Positions 8,897 through 15,132 are shown, counted from the stretch's first letter. The stretch is DNA of 64,000 nucleotides from Prevotella sp. (GCA_017960525.1 JAGCZA010000076.1:1-64000); one strand, 5' to 3'. Program-made: numbers and translations. The notes: a model not told the origin generated them from the letters alone.

Positions 8897-9087
8897 ACCC
8901 TATATATAAAATAAGGTGTGCGCAGACCTTCCATACTCCCTCTCAGGTCTACCACAACCTATAGTATCATATGTGAAGTCTGCGCACAATGCGCAGCTTC
9001 AATGATACTATTCTGCTCTAAAATCCTTATCGGGGTGGTAGTTCGAGAGGGAATTGAGCATCATTCGCGAGTCCTTCTCGCGAATAT
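8897..9087 (-). ncRNA. Candidate structured 5' leader RNA, copy 1
   Basis: Transcript direction is minus, starting just after the -7 box at 9094-9101. Pairings seen by eye: 5' hairpin ATTCGCGAG-loop-CTCGCGAAT (9063-9085); P1 9045-9051 with 8938-8944 (7 bp); P2 9035-9041 with 8949-8955 (7 bp); P3 9002-9009 with 8963-8970, capped by TGAAG/CTTCA and CTGCGCA/TGCGCAG (8974-9001). A conserved ATAAGGA lies at 9024-9030. After P1 come a hairpin AAGGT-loop-ACCTT (8913-8930) and a U-rich run. The same nested P1-P2-P3 plan, the ATAAGGA word and the ACC between P2' and P1' occur upstream of the second large protein gene, so this is probably a cis-acting element. I do not match it to a known riboswitch class. 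Confidence 0.65.
8913..8930 (-). terminator. Possible attenuator hairpin at the end of leader 1
   Basis: AAGGT pairs with ACCTT around an 8-nt loop and is followed in the direction of transcription by ATTTTATATATA. Bases 8917-8927, covering the loop, are perfectly complementary over 11 nt to 8978-8988 in the P3 arm, so this hairpin and P3 could compete or form a kissing contact. The stem is short, so termination is uncertain. Confidence 0.4.
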
Positions 9088-9090
9088 TCG

Positions 9091-9150
9091 GTGCAAAGGT
9101 AGGCATAAAAAACAAAACCGCAAAACTTTTTTGCGATTTTATTTGTATTT
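9091..9150 (-). promoter_or_regulatory. Promoter of the large secreted protein gene 1, copy of a repeated promoter segment
   Basis: The -7 box TACCTTTG lies at 9094-9101 (minus), with T-rich DNA containing TTTG upstream. The segment GCAAAGGTAGGCATAA and the following AACAAAACCGCAAAAC hairpin half are nearly identical to 13660-13710 and 14978-15030. CGCAAAAC.TTTTTGCG within it forms a hairpin flanked by T-rich DNA on both sides, so it may also act as a terminator for upstream transcription. Confidence 0.65.
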
Positions 9151-9187
9151 TTTGTCGATTTTTTCTCGATTCTTTCTCTCCAGAAGT

Positions 9188-9883
9188 TTAGTCCCTTCTT
9201 CTGAACACGGCGAAGATGTTGTAGTTGACATCGTGGTCATATACATCTTCACCCTCATATTTCTTCACCCAGCCGACGACACGAATGGTGACTGGGAGGA
9301 CAATCACCTCATAGACCGTTTTTAGCACCAGTTGCGAGAGCATCATCAGCGGCAACTCTTCGTCGGGCAGTACGCCATAGAATGCCAACGGGAAGAAGCA
9401 AAGAGAATCGGCGCCTTCGCCCCAAATGGTGCTGACAATCGCTCTCAGCGGAAAACGCTTGCCCTTATCCGCAATCTTCATGCGGCTCATTACGTAGGCA
9501 TTGACGAAACTGCCTGCAATGAACGACACAAACGAAGCCAGTGCAATGCGGGGAGTCAAGCCGAAGATGGCGTGGAACCCTGCCTCGTTGTCCCAATAGG
9601 GTGCCCCAGGGATGGCATCAGCCAATGAGGCCACAGCGATGAAGCAGAAGTTGGTGACAAACCCTGTCCATATCAATATGCTTGCCCGCCGGTAGCCCCA
9701 CACCTCGCATACCACGTCGTTGACGATGTAGGATATTGGAAATATCAGCAGACCGCCAGTCAAATGGAGTGGCCCGAACACCATTTGCTTGGTTTCAAGG
9801 ATATTTGAGGCAATCAGGCACACTGTAAAGATGATGCTAAACTCCATGAATAGCACCGACACCATTGTCTTTTCTTTCTTCAT
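9188..9883 (-). CDS. Queuosine precursor transporter (YhhQ/VUT1, DUF165 family)
   Basis: An integral membrane protein of about 231 residues with six or so hydrophobic segments. Family features are LFTVCLIASNILETK-like text near the N-terminus (here IIFTVCLIASNILETKQMV), ISYIVNDVVCEVWGYRRA and SFVNAYVMSRMK. Members import queuine precursors (preQ0/preQ1 or queuine) for tRNA modification. An in-frame start exists at 9937, but a TACCTTTG promoter box at 9913-9920 falls inside that extension, so the ATG at 9883 (MKKEKTMVSVLF) is preferred. No queuosine synthesis gene is adjacent. Confidence 0.85.
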   Translation of the reverse strand: MKKEKTMVSVLFMEFSIIFTVCLIASNILETKQMVFGPLHLTGGLLIFPISYIVNDVVCEVWGYRRASILIWTGFVTNFCFIAVASLADAIPGAPYWDNEAGFHAIFGLTPRIALASFVSFIAGSFVNAYVMSRMKIADKGKRFPLRAIVSTIWGEGADSLCFFPLAFYGVLPDEELPLMMLSQLVLKTVYEVIVLPVTIRVVGWVKKYEGEDVYDHDVNYNIFAVFRRRD

Positions 9884-9912
9884 CGCTGATTGTTTGAGGT
9901 TTGGTTTCCTTT

Positions 9913-9920
9913 TGCAAAGG
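9913..9920 (-). promoter_or_regulatory. -7 box TACCTTTG for the queuosine transporter
   Basis: On the minus strand TACCTTTG followed by C, about 30 nt before the chosen ATG at 9883. It decides the start, because a longer frame would begin upstream of the promoter. Confidence 0.6.
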
Positions 9921-10195
9921 TAAACAAATCTCCCCAAAAAGGCTGATTACCGATGGTGAATTAACGTTCATTGTCGGTGATTTAACGTTCTTCGACGTAA
10001 AATAAACTTTTGTTCTGAATTTTGTTTGGCCGATTTGAGAATCTTGTTTTTCTTTGCAGCTTACTTTTCGAATAAGACGAAAAAACATAGATAATAACAA
10101 TACTGACCCCACCCCAAACCCCTCCCTTGATGGGAGGGAGTCCTGGGATTTGGATGTCTTCAAGCCAGAGACGGCCAAGAGGAATATTGCCCTGC
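9921..10195. other. Intergenic gap with direct repeats and a GC hairpin element
   Basis: No convincing gene. TTAACGTTC occurs at 9961-9969 and 9982-9990 inside a longer imperfect 21-bp direct repeat. At about 10107-10140 lies a CCCACC...CCCCTCCC-TTGAT-GGGAGGG element, a 7-bp-stem hairpin whose relatives occur at 5915-5934 and inside the rhamnosidase gene near 54588-54630. Confidence 0.5.
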
Positions 10196-10801
10196 TTATG
10201 TGAAGTCTGTCTCAGTCTCTCCTGCCGACAGGTCTTCTATCTGGTCGATGATTTCCTGATACTGGTTCTGGGTTTTGTTGTGGGCCTTGAAGCCGGCGAT
10301 GGCTCCGATGACGCCTCCGACACAGCCGCCCCAGAAAAGGCCGTTGGCAAAATCGACATCTTGCTGATAAATCTCGTACATAAACCAGCCAAACCACAGG
10401 ATGACGGCAGGGATTCCGAAGAGAAGCCAGTCGCTGTCGAACTTCTTGGCACTGGCCACCTTTTTGCGGGCTTCTACGAGGCTGTGGCTCATCAGGCCTG
10501 GGTCGCTGATTTTGCGGCTGTTATAGAACGTGGCTCCTCCGCAGACAAGCATGAAGATGCTCGAAGCAATCCAGAAGGCCATAGAAAAGCCCGACAACTT
10601 GATGAATACGAAGTAGAAATATGGTACCATTATCACGCTAAGAATCATAATGACGTTGTAGAAGCGGGTGATGGTGCTGACCTGATTCCGCATTGAGCGT
10701 CGCACGAGGCGGTCGTTCACTATTTCCTGTTTGTCCAGTTTCTTCTTCAGCGTGTTCATCTGCTCACGCATGTTCTCCAATTCAAAATCGTTGTTATTCA
10801 T
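10196..10801 (-). CDS. Membrane protein co-encoded with an ECF sigma factor
   Basis: A 201-residue protein I do not recognise by family. It has an N-terminal coiled-coil-like helix (residues 5-40, heptad-rich MREQMNTLKKKLDKQEIVNDRL), two hydrophobic hairpins at about 48-95 (VIMILSVIMVPYFYFVFI and MAFWIASSIFMLVCGG) and 123-168, and a soluble acidic C-terminus. It starts 14 bp after the stop of the sigma factor gene, the usual place for a regulator or output of that sigma factor. An anti-sigma role is possible, but no zinc-finger or RskA-type motif is visible. Confidence 0.7.
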   Translation of the reverse strand: MNNNDFELENMREQMNTLKKKLDKQEIVNDRLVRRSMRNQVSTITRFYNVIMILSVIMVPYFYFVFIKLSGFSMAFWIASSIFMLVCGGATFYNSRKISDPGLMSHSLVEARKKVASAKKFDSDWLLFGIPAVILWFGWFMYEIYQQDVDFANGLFWGGCVGGVIGAIAGFKAHNKTQNQYQEIIDQIEDLSAGETETDFT

Positions 10802-10815
10802 AATGGGTAAGTGTT

Positions 10816-11298
10816 TTAATCGTTAGACATTTGTTTCAATTGTTCGCGGATTCTGTACAGGCGGACGCTGACGTTCTTGGCCGTGATGCCGACTATCTGT
10901 CCGATTTCCTCGTAGGGGAGGTTTTCGAGCCAGAGCAGGACAATCGCACGGTCGAAGGGCTGCAGTCGGGAGATGCGCTTGTGGAGCATATCCACTTGGC
11001 GTGTGTCCTCGTCGCGGTCTTCAAAGAGGTTGATGTCCATTGTCAGCCGGACTTCTGCCGAGCGCCGCCGTTTCTTCCTGTCGAGAGAGATGCAGGTGTT
11101 CAGGGCGACGCGGTAAATCCACGTCCTGATGTCACTACGATGCTCGAAGTTCTCGAAGCCTTTCCAAAGATTGACTAGTACCTCCTGGAACAGGTCGTTC
11201 ACCTCGTCGGCATCTTGCGAGAACATATAGCACACGGTGTAGACGGTGCTTTTGTGTTCCGCCACAGTTTGCGCAAACTGTCTTTCTAATGTTGTCAT
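10816..11298 (-). CDS. ECF-type RNA polymerase sigma factor
   Basis: A 160-residue sigma-70 family protein with region 2 (residues 18-70, DADEVNDLFQEVLVNLWKGFENF and IRTWIYRVALNTC) and region 4 (about 105-155, LPYEEIGQIVGITAKNVSVRLYRIREQLK) but no region 1 or 3, as in extracytoplasmic-function factors. It directs polymerase to a small regulon whose promoters cannot be deduced here. It is the first gene of a two-gene unit with the membrane protein at 10196-10801, transcribed from a TACCTTTG box at 11339-11346, divergently from xpt. Confidence 0.9.
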   Translation of the reverse strand: MTTLERQFAQTVAEHKSTVYTVCYMFSQDADEVNDLFQEVLVNLWKGFENFEHRSDIRTWIYRVALNTCISLDRKKRRRSAEVRLTMDINLFEDRDEDTRQVDMLHKRISRLQPFDRAIVLLWLENLPYEEIGQIVGITAKNVSVRLYRIREQLKQMSND

Positions 11299-11338
11299 TG
11301 TCTCGTCTGTTTTTTGAATCTTTACCCATTAGACGCGA

Positions 11339-11346
11339 CAAAGGTA
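11339..11346 (-). promoter_or_regulatory. -7 box for the sigma factor operon
   Basis: TACCTTTG on the minus strand, 41 bp before the ATG at 11298. It is part of a divergent intergenic region with the xpt promoter. Confidence 0.55.
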
Positions 11347-11410
11347 CGAAAAACTACACGAAAATTCATTAAAATACGTTCCAAATGGTTGCGGAACGAC
11401 ACAAATTTAC

Positions 11411-11418
11411 TATTTTTG
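11411..11418 (+). promoter_or_regulatory. -7 box for xpt
   Basis: TATTTTTG followed by C, 48 bp before the ATG at 11466, with a TTG about 20 nt upstream. It matches TAnnTTTG. Confidence 0.6.
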
Positions 11419-11465
11419 CATCCACATTTGAGAAACAGAACCAATAACAACCAAATACTATTACG

Positions 11466-12038
11466 ATGGAAGAACTGAAACAACGCATTCTGACAGAGGG
11501 ACGAGCCAAGGCTGAAGGCGGAGTCGTGCTGGTCGGCCATTTCCTCAACCACCAACTTGACCCACAACTGATGATGCACTGTGCCGAGGAGTTTGCACGC
11601 CTGTTCAAGGGCCAGGGCATCAACAAGATTGTCACCATTGAAGCCTCGGGCATCGCACCCGCCATTATGACGGGCTACCTGATGCACCTGCCTGTGGTGT
11701 ATATCAAGAAAAAGCAGCCCAGCACCGTCAACGATGCTTGGAAGTCGTGGGTGTGGTCGTTCACACGTGGCGACGAGACGACGGTGTGCATCGACCGCCA
11801 GTTCCTGACGGAAAACGACCGCATACTCTTCATCGACGATTTCCTGGCCGACGGCCATGCTTCCGGCAGCGTCATCCACCTGTGCCGCCAGTCAGGCGCA
11901 CAGATTGTGGGCATGGGTTTCCTCGTGGAAAAAGGATTTGCGCAGGGTGGCCAGTTCCTACGCGACCACAACATCAACTACTATGCACTCGCCACCATCA
12001 AGTGCATCAACGAGGACAACTCCATCGAAATGGAATAA
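11466..12038 (+). CDS. xpt: Xanthine phosphoribosyltransferase
   Basis: A 190-residue cytosolic type I phosphoribosyltransferase that converts xanthine and PRPP to XMP in purine salvage. The PRPP-binding motif RILFIDDFLADGHAS is at residues 119-133. The N-terminus (MEELKQRILTEGRAK) and the VTIEASGIAPA segment at 57-66 are typical of Xpt rather than of adenine or hypoxanthine enzymes. Length is normal. It converges with the flavoprotein gene, whose stop is 3 bp away. No purine riboswitch is apparent in the short 5' leader. Confidence 0.92.
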   Translation: MEELKQRILTEGRAKAEGGVVLVGHFLNHQLDPQLMMHCAEEFARLFKGQGINKIVTIEASGIAPAIMTGYLMHLPVVYIKKKQPSTVNDAWKSWVWSFTRGDETTVCIDRQFLTENDRILFIDDFLADGHASGSVIHLCRQSGAQIVGMGFLVEKGFAQGGQFLRDHNINYYALATIKCINEDNSIEME

Positions 12039-12041
12039 CAG

Positions 12042-12797
12042 TCACCTGATAAAGTTCATGAACTGGGGGCGCTCGTCGCGTTTGGGGGCGGGATTGCCGT
12101 CTGCATGAATCTTCTGCAACAGGAAGGCCATGTTGGTTGCCAAGGTTCGCATGGTCTGCATGCCCTCGGTGTCGCGCTTCACTTCTCCCTTGCCTGCGCC
12201 GTAGGCGATGTTCCAGTACTGGGAAGTGACCACGGGCATATTCATCATCTCGAACATCATGTTCATCGTCTGGAGCGTGGCCGTAGCGCCGCCTCTTCGG
12301 CAGACGGCCAAGGCTGCTGCGGGCTTGTTCTGCACCAGATGGCCTGCGGAGAAGAACAGCCGCTGCATCAGCGACAGCACGCCGCCGTTAGGCTGGCCGT
12401 AATAGACTGGGGTGCCCACGACAAGGGCGTCTGCCGTGGCCATCTTCTGGGTAATCACGCTGCAAAGGTCATCGTCGAAGACGCAGCCTTTCCCGCCATT
12501 TTGGTGACAGCCGCCACAGTTGATGCACATGCGGACAGGCTTTCGGCCTATCTGGACGATTTCTGCCTCTATGCCGTGTTTCTGCAATGTTGTCTCTATC
12601 TCCTGCAGGCAGCAGAACGTGTTGCCGTCAGGTCTTGGGCTGCCGTTTATCAGCAGCACCTTCGTTTTGCGCTGTGTTGGTGTTTCGTCCAATAGTCCTG
12701 CCGACTCTGCCTGTGTCAGCATGGCCGAGACGGGCGCAGCAATGGCAGTTCCTGCTGCTGCCACCGTCGCTTTCTTGAGAAAATCTCTTCTGTCCAT
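12042..12797 (-). CDS. Tat-exported flavodoxin-like NAD(P)H:FMN reductase / iron-sulfur flavoprotein
   Basis: A 251-residue protein with a twin-arginine-like leader (RRDFLKKATVAAAGTAIAAPVSA). The mature part is a flavodoxin-like FMN reductase: the phosphate-binding loop NGSPRPDGNTFCCL follows VLLI near residue 50, and a cysteine cluster CINCGGCHQNGGKGC near 90-104 is as in iron-sulfur flavoproteins. VVGTPVYYGQPNG is the second flavin loop. It probably transfers electrons in the periplasm with an unknown partner. A TAACTTTG promoter box lies at 12830-12837, divergent from the DUF2271 gene, a family often linked with flavin-dependent redox proteins. Confidence 0.85.
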   Translation of the reverse strand: MDRRDFLKKATVAAAGTAIAAPVSAMLTQAESAGLLDETPTQRKTKVLLINGSPRPDGNTFCCLQEIETTLQKHGIEAEIVQIGRKPVRMCINCGGCHQNGGKGCVFDDDLCSVITQKMATADALVVGTPVYYGQPNGGVLSLMQRLFFSAGHLVQNKPAAALAVCRRGGATATLQTMNMMFEMMNMPVVTSQYWNIAYGAGKGEVKRDTEGMQTMRTLATNMAFLLQKIHADGNPAPKRDERPQFMNFIR

Positions 12798-12829
12798 AGT
12801 TTAGTTATAAAAAATGTGATTTTATTGCG

Positions 12830-12867
12830 CAAAGTTATAAATTATTGCGGAAATATTGCTATTTTTG
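12830..12867. promoter_or_regulatory. Divergent promoter pair (flavoprotein and DUF2271 genes)
   Basis: TAACTTTG on the minus strand (12830-12837) faces TATTTTTG on the plus strand (12860-12867). Both match TAnnTTTG, and each is followed by C. The boxes are only about 22 bp apart, so the two promoters probably overlap and may be controlled together. Confidence 0.6.
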
Positions 12868-12915
12868 CATCGCATTTAGCATTGTTTATCAAGTATCCAA
12901 CAAAAAACTAACGTT

Positions 12916-13512
12916 ATGAGACAAAAAAAGATTTATTTCGTGATAATTGCAGCCATGCTGCTGTCAGTTATCGCTGTGGCCCAGGGTTCCCAAAAGAGCA
13001 AGAAGGCCAATGCCCTCGAAGTGTCGTTCAACTATCAGCGCCAGGCAGGCCCTGGCTCCAACCAGTATGCTGTGTGGATTGAGAACGAGAAGGGCGAATT
13101 TGTGAAGACCCTCTTCGTCACTGCCTACACGACGAAAGGCCGTGCCCGTGGCGGCGAACAGGCCAAGCGCGGCTACATCGTGCGTCCGGCCTGTGTGCCC
13201 GTATGGGTAAAGACATCGAAGGCCGAGGAGAAGACCGACCAGCAGTTGGATGCCGTCACAGGCGCCACGCCGCAGAACGGTGGCACACAGACCTTCACAT
13301 GGGACTTCACCGACGAGCAGGGCAAGGCCGTGCCACAGGGAAAGTATAAGGTGAAGGTCGAGGCCACGCTGATTTTCGACAGCGACATCATCTACACAGG
13401 CACTTTCTCCACCAAGGACAAGCCCGGAGAAATCACCCTCACCTCAGAAATCACCAAGCCCGACGAGCAGCACAAGGACATGGTGACGGATGTAAAAGCC
13501 GTACTGAAATAG
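12916..13512 (+). CDS. DUF2271 periplasmic protein
   Basis: A 198-residue exported protein with a signal peptide (MRQKKIYFVIIAAMLLSVIAVAQG). The mature part is a compact beta-sandwich (EVSFNYQRQAGPGSNQYAVWIENEKGEFVKTLFVT... and FTWDFTDEQGKAVPQGKYKVKVEATL...), matching DUF2271 (PF10029). Members are often encoded next to flavin- or FMN-transferase-type redox genes; here the divergent neighbour is a Tat-exported flavoprotein. The precise role is unknown. Confidence 0.85.
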   Translation: MRQKKIYFVIIAAMLLSVIAVAQGSQKSKKANALEVSFNYQRQAGPGSNQYAVWIENEKGEFVKTLFVTAYTTKGRARGGEQAKRGYIVRPACVPVWVKTSKAEEKTDQQLDAVTGATPQNGGTQTFTWDFTDEQGKAVPQGKYKVKVEATLIFDSDIIYTGTFSTKDKPGEITLTSEITKPDEQHKDMVTDVKAVLK

Positions 13513-13630
13513 ACGCAGGCTATAAAAACGAGGATGACTATTCCTTGCCCATCCCGTCGTTCACGAGCCAGGCACTTTCTACCTTTATAACAGCCTCGGC
13601 ACCTGTGGCTGTATTATAGTCTATATTCCC

Positions 13631-13803
13631 GTTCCATGTCACATTTGTCGTTATACGGCGCAAAGGTAGGCATAAAAACAAAACCGCAAATCTTTTTGCG
13701 GTTTTATTGTATATCCTTGCCGAATATTTCTGTCTATGAGTTTGGTTCGTCCAAACTCCCAGTTTGCTCCGTCCAAACTCCCAGTTTGGTTCGTCCAAAC
13801 TCC
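13631..13803. repeat. Duplicated promoter/terminator/hairpin module, copy A
   Basis: About 173 bp that match 14949-15122 almost throughout with scattered differences. The block contains, in order on the plus strand, a leader fragment (GTTCCATGTCACATTTGT), the inverted TACCTTTG box, the CGCAAA.TTTGCG hairpin and three 22-nt-period hairpin units. A shorter relative covering only the promoter and terminator part is at 9091-9150. Confidence 0.85.
13739..13801. repeat. Hairpin array 1 (three units, 22-nt period)
   Basis: Units at 13739-13757, 13761-13779 and 13783-13801. Units 1 and 3 are AGTTTGGTTCGTCCAAACT: a 7-bp stem AGTTTGG/CCAAACT with loop TTCGT. The middle unit is AGTTTGCTCCGTCCAAACT. Neighbouring units can also pair with each other, because CCAAACT-CCC-AGTTTGG is itself palindromic. 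Confidence 0.9.
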
Positions 13804-13843
13804 AGGCCCCCGTATGGCGGATTCTGTTGTCATCGTTTTCGCT

Positions 13844-13978
13844 TTAGCCAAAGACCACAGTAGTACCGTGACGCTCGGCGTAGATGCGCTCAAGCTCCTC
13901 GTCACTTCGTTCAATCCACGCTTTCTTCTTGGCAATTGACTGGCGAACTCTCTCCATCACTTCATTTTTTGTCTTCAT
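13844..13978 (-). CDS. Small hypothetical protein (44 aa)
   Basis: A short frame, MKTKNEVMERVRQSIAKKK...AERHGTTVVFG, predicted to be one charged amphipathic helix. The ATG is preceded by an A-rich stretch. Neither neighbour is on the same transcript with certainty, and the family is not recognised. The regular helix pattern and the presence of an ATG with no overlap argue mildly for a gene; chance is not excluded. Confidence 0.4.
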   Translation of the reverse strand: MKTKNEVMERVRQSIAKKKAWIERSDEELERIYAERHGTTVVFG

Positions 13979-14076
13979 AATTTTTAGTTGTTGCGTGAAA
14001 AGTTATGCAATTATTCCGAAATTTCGCGCACTTCCTGCCGTCTTTTTTCCCCGTATGGGGCAAAAAAGTAGTCCCG

Positions 14077-14130
14077 CCCCTGTTTGGCGGAATTTGCTAT
14101 CCCGCCACATTGAGTATGAGCATTCCTACT
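14077..14130. repeat. Truncated copy of the interspersed palindromic element (R4)
   Basis: TTTGGCGGAATTTGCTATCC followed by CGCCACA-TTGAGTATGAGCATTC corresponds to the first third of the elements at 15222-15340, 15468-15583 and 18841-18980. It ends at the stop of the DUF4160 gene. Confidence 0.65.
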
Positions 14131-14404
14131 TCTGATAATATCCTTTTTCGCTATATTGCGACCAGCGGATATACATTTCCTGGTAGTGGTCCTTGATGAA
14201 CTCGGAAATCTTGGCAATCTCACGGTCGTTGAGGATGCCACGGTTCTGGAGGACAGAATCCCCGTTGCTCTTGACAAAGAACTTTGCAGAAGCCGCCTCG
14301 GTGAGCTTGCTGTCGCTGGCATGCACGTGCATACACTCCACCACACAGAAGGACGTGAAATAGAGGTAATAGCCTGCCACCTTGAAATCGTAGTACTTCG
14401 GCAT
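14126..14404 (-). CDS. DUF4160 family protein
   Basis: A 92-residue protein: MPKYYDFKVAGYYLYFTSFC...ECMHVHASD..., with the HVH motif and C-terminal helix (DREIAKISEFIKDHYQEMYIRW) of DUF4160 (PF13711). DUF4160 proteins often sit beside another small partner gene and have been discussed as toxin-antitoxin-like, without firm proof. It is the last gene of a tight three-gene unit; 3 bp separate it from the preceding stop. Confidence 0.75.
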   Translation of the reverse strand: MPKYYDFKVAGYYLYFTSFCVVECMHVHASDSKLTEAASAKFFVKSNGDSVLQNRGILNDREIAKISEFIKDHYQEMYIRWSQYSEKGYYQK

Positions 14405-14407
14405 CGT

Positions 14408-14629
14408 TCAGTCTTCCATATATTTCAGGTTCTGCTGTAGGTATCGGCTTGCAATGGAGAGTTCAATATCATCCATCGTGGTCTCCAGCACTTCGCCATC
14501 GTCGCTGAAGACAACCGCCTTGTCAGGACAGTTCAGGTTGAGCACACGGATGTCGTCGCCCTCACGGGTGAAGGCATATCCGTTGACAACGATGTCGGCC
14601 TTGTCGGCTATGGTCTTGATGTCAGGCAT
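14408..14629 (-). CDS. Small conserved protein, middle of the DUF4160 trio (73 aa)
   Basis: A 73-residue acidic protein: MPDIKTIADKADIVVNGYAF...VLNLNCPDKAVVFSDDGEVLET...LQQNLKYMED. I cannot name the domain with confidence; it resembles small partners repeatedly found with DUF4160 in Bacteroides. Its start overlaps the stop of the upstream gene by 8 bp, which indicates coupled translation. Confidence 0.7.
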   Translation of the reverse strand: MPDIKTIADKADIVVNGYAFTREGDDIRVLNLNCPDKAVVFSDDGEVLETTMDDIELSIASRYLQQNLKYMED

Positions 14630-14921
14630 AGGCTACACGTACTTTTTTTATCGGTTTCAGGAAAGCCTCGGAGTCGATGTAAAGGCTGGAGAGAATGGGC
14701 TTGAGGTCGATGTACTCCTCCTCAGGCATGGTGTTGTGGCTGTATTTGGCCAGTACCACCAGGTAGCCGTCGTCCCATCGCACGACATCCACATAACGCT
14801 CCAGGCTATAGGGGGCCTTGAAACGAATGTTGTACCCCCCAAAGCTGAAGGCCGTGAAGCCCCCGGCACTACTGAGGACGGCCTCGCTGTTCTTGGATTG
14901 TATGTTGTTACGGTCTGTCAT
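14622..14921 (-). CDS. Small conserved protein, first of the DUF4160 trio (99 aa)
   Basis: A 99-residue soluble protein: NSEAVLSSAGGFTAFSFGGYNIRFKAPYSLERYVDVVRWDDGYLVVLAKYSH..., predicted beta-rich. Homologues with this text accompany DUF4160 genes in other Bacteroidales as far as I recall. The ATG at 14921 lies 58 bp after the TACCTTTG box at 14979-14986, inside repeated module B. Function is unknown; a complex with its two partners is likely from the overlapping frames. Confidence 0.75.
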   Translation of the reverse strand: MTDRNNIQSKNSEAVLSSAGGFTAFSFGGYNIRFKAPYSLERYVDVVRWDDGYLVVLAKYSHNTMPEEEYIDLKPILSSLYIDSEAFLKPIKKVRVAYA

Positions 14922-14948
14922 GGCCTATATATAATCTTCCTGTTTCCC

Positions 14949-15122
14949 GTTCTATGTCACATTTGTTGTTGTACGGTGCAAAGGTAGGCATAAAAAACAA
15001 AACCGCAAAACTTTTTGCGATTTTATTGCATATCCCTGCCGAATTATTCTATCTAAGAGTTTGGTTCGTCCAAACTCCCAGTTTGCTCCGTCCAAACTTC
15101 CAGTTTGGTTCGTCCAAACTCC
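14949..15122. repeat. Duplicated promoter/terminator/hairpin module, copy B
   Basis: This is the match to 13631-13803. Here the minus-strand TACCTTTG box (14979-14986) drives the DUF4160 trio, showing the module can act as a working promoter. The CGCAAAA.TTTTGCG hairpin and T-rich flank lie upstream of it and could insulate the operon from other transcription. Confidence 0.85.
15058..15120. repeat. Hairpin array 2 (three units, 22-nt period)
   Basis: Units at 15058-15076, 15080-15098 and 15102-15120, with the same unit order as array 1, including the variant AGTTTGCTCCGTCCAAACT in the middle. The two arrays were therefore copied as a block. Confidence 0.9.
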
Positions 15123-15132
15123 AACGGACAAC

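Larger units (their letters stand above)
13513..13843. other. Repeat-rich intergenic segment containing module copy A
   Basis: No gene is supported. It contains a minus-strand TACCTTTG box (13661-13668), a perfect 8-bp hairpin ACCGCAAA-loop-TTTGCGGT followed by a T run (about 13681-13705), and three hairpin units at 13739-13801. The leader below the promoter resembles that of the three-gene operon at 14.1-14.9 kb, but no matching gene follows, so this may be the remnant of a duplicated unit. Confidence 0.6.

Noticed and set aside
8897..9087. Leader 1 as 6S RNA, SRP RNA or a cobalamin/TPP riboswitch
   Set aside because: None of the conserved words I know for these RNAs is present, and a second copy with the same plan precedes a paralogous gene, which favours a cis element.
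9837..10178. 113-residue minus-strand frame ahead of the queuosine transporter
   Set aside because: It spans a promoter and the GC hairpin element, overlaps the transporter start in another frame and shows no domain features.
13538..13798. Open frame on the minus strand running through hairpin array 1
   Set aside because: It reads the repeat as PNWEFGRSKLGVWTNQ-type text, crosses a predicted terminator and promoter, and has no leader or family resemblance.
13739..15120. Short tandem repeats as a CRISPR array
   Set aside because: Units are 19 nt with a constant 3-nt spacing and no variable spacers, and there is no cas gene in the window.
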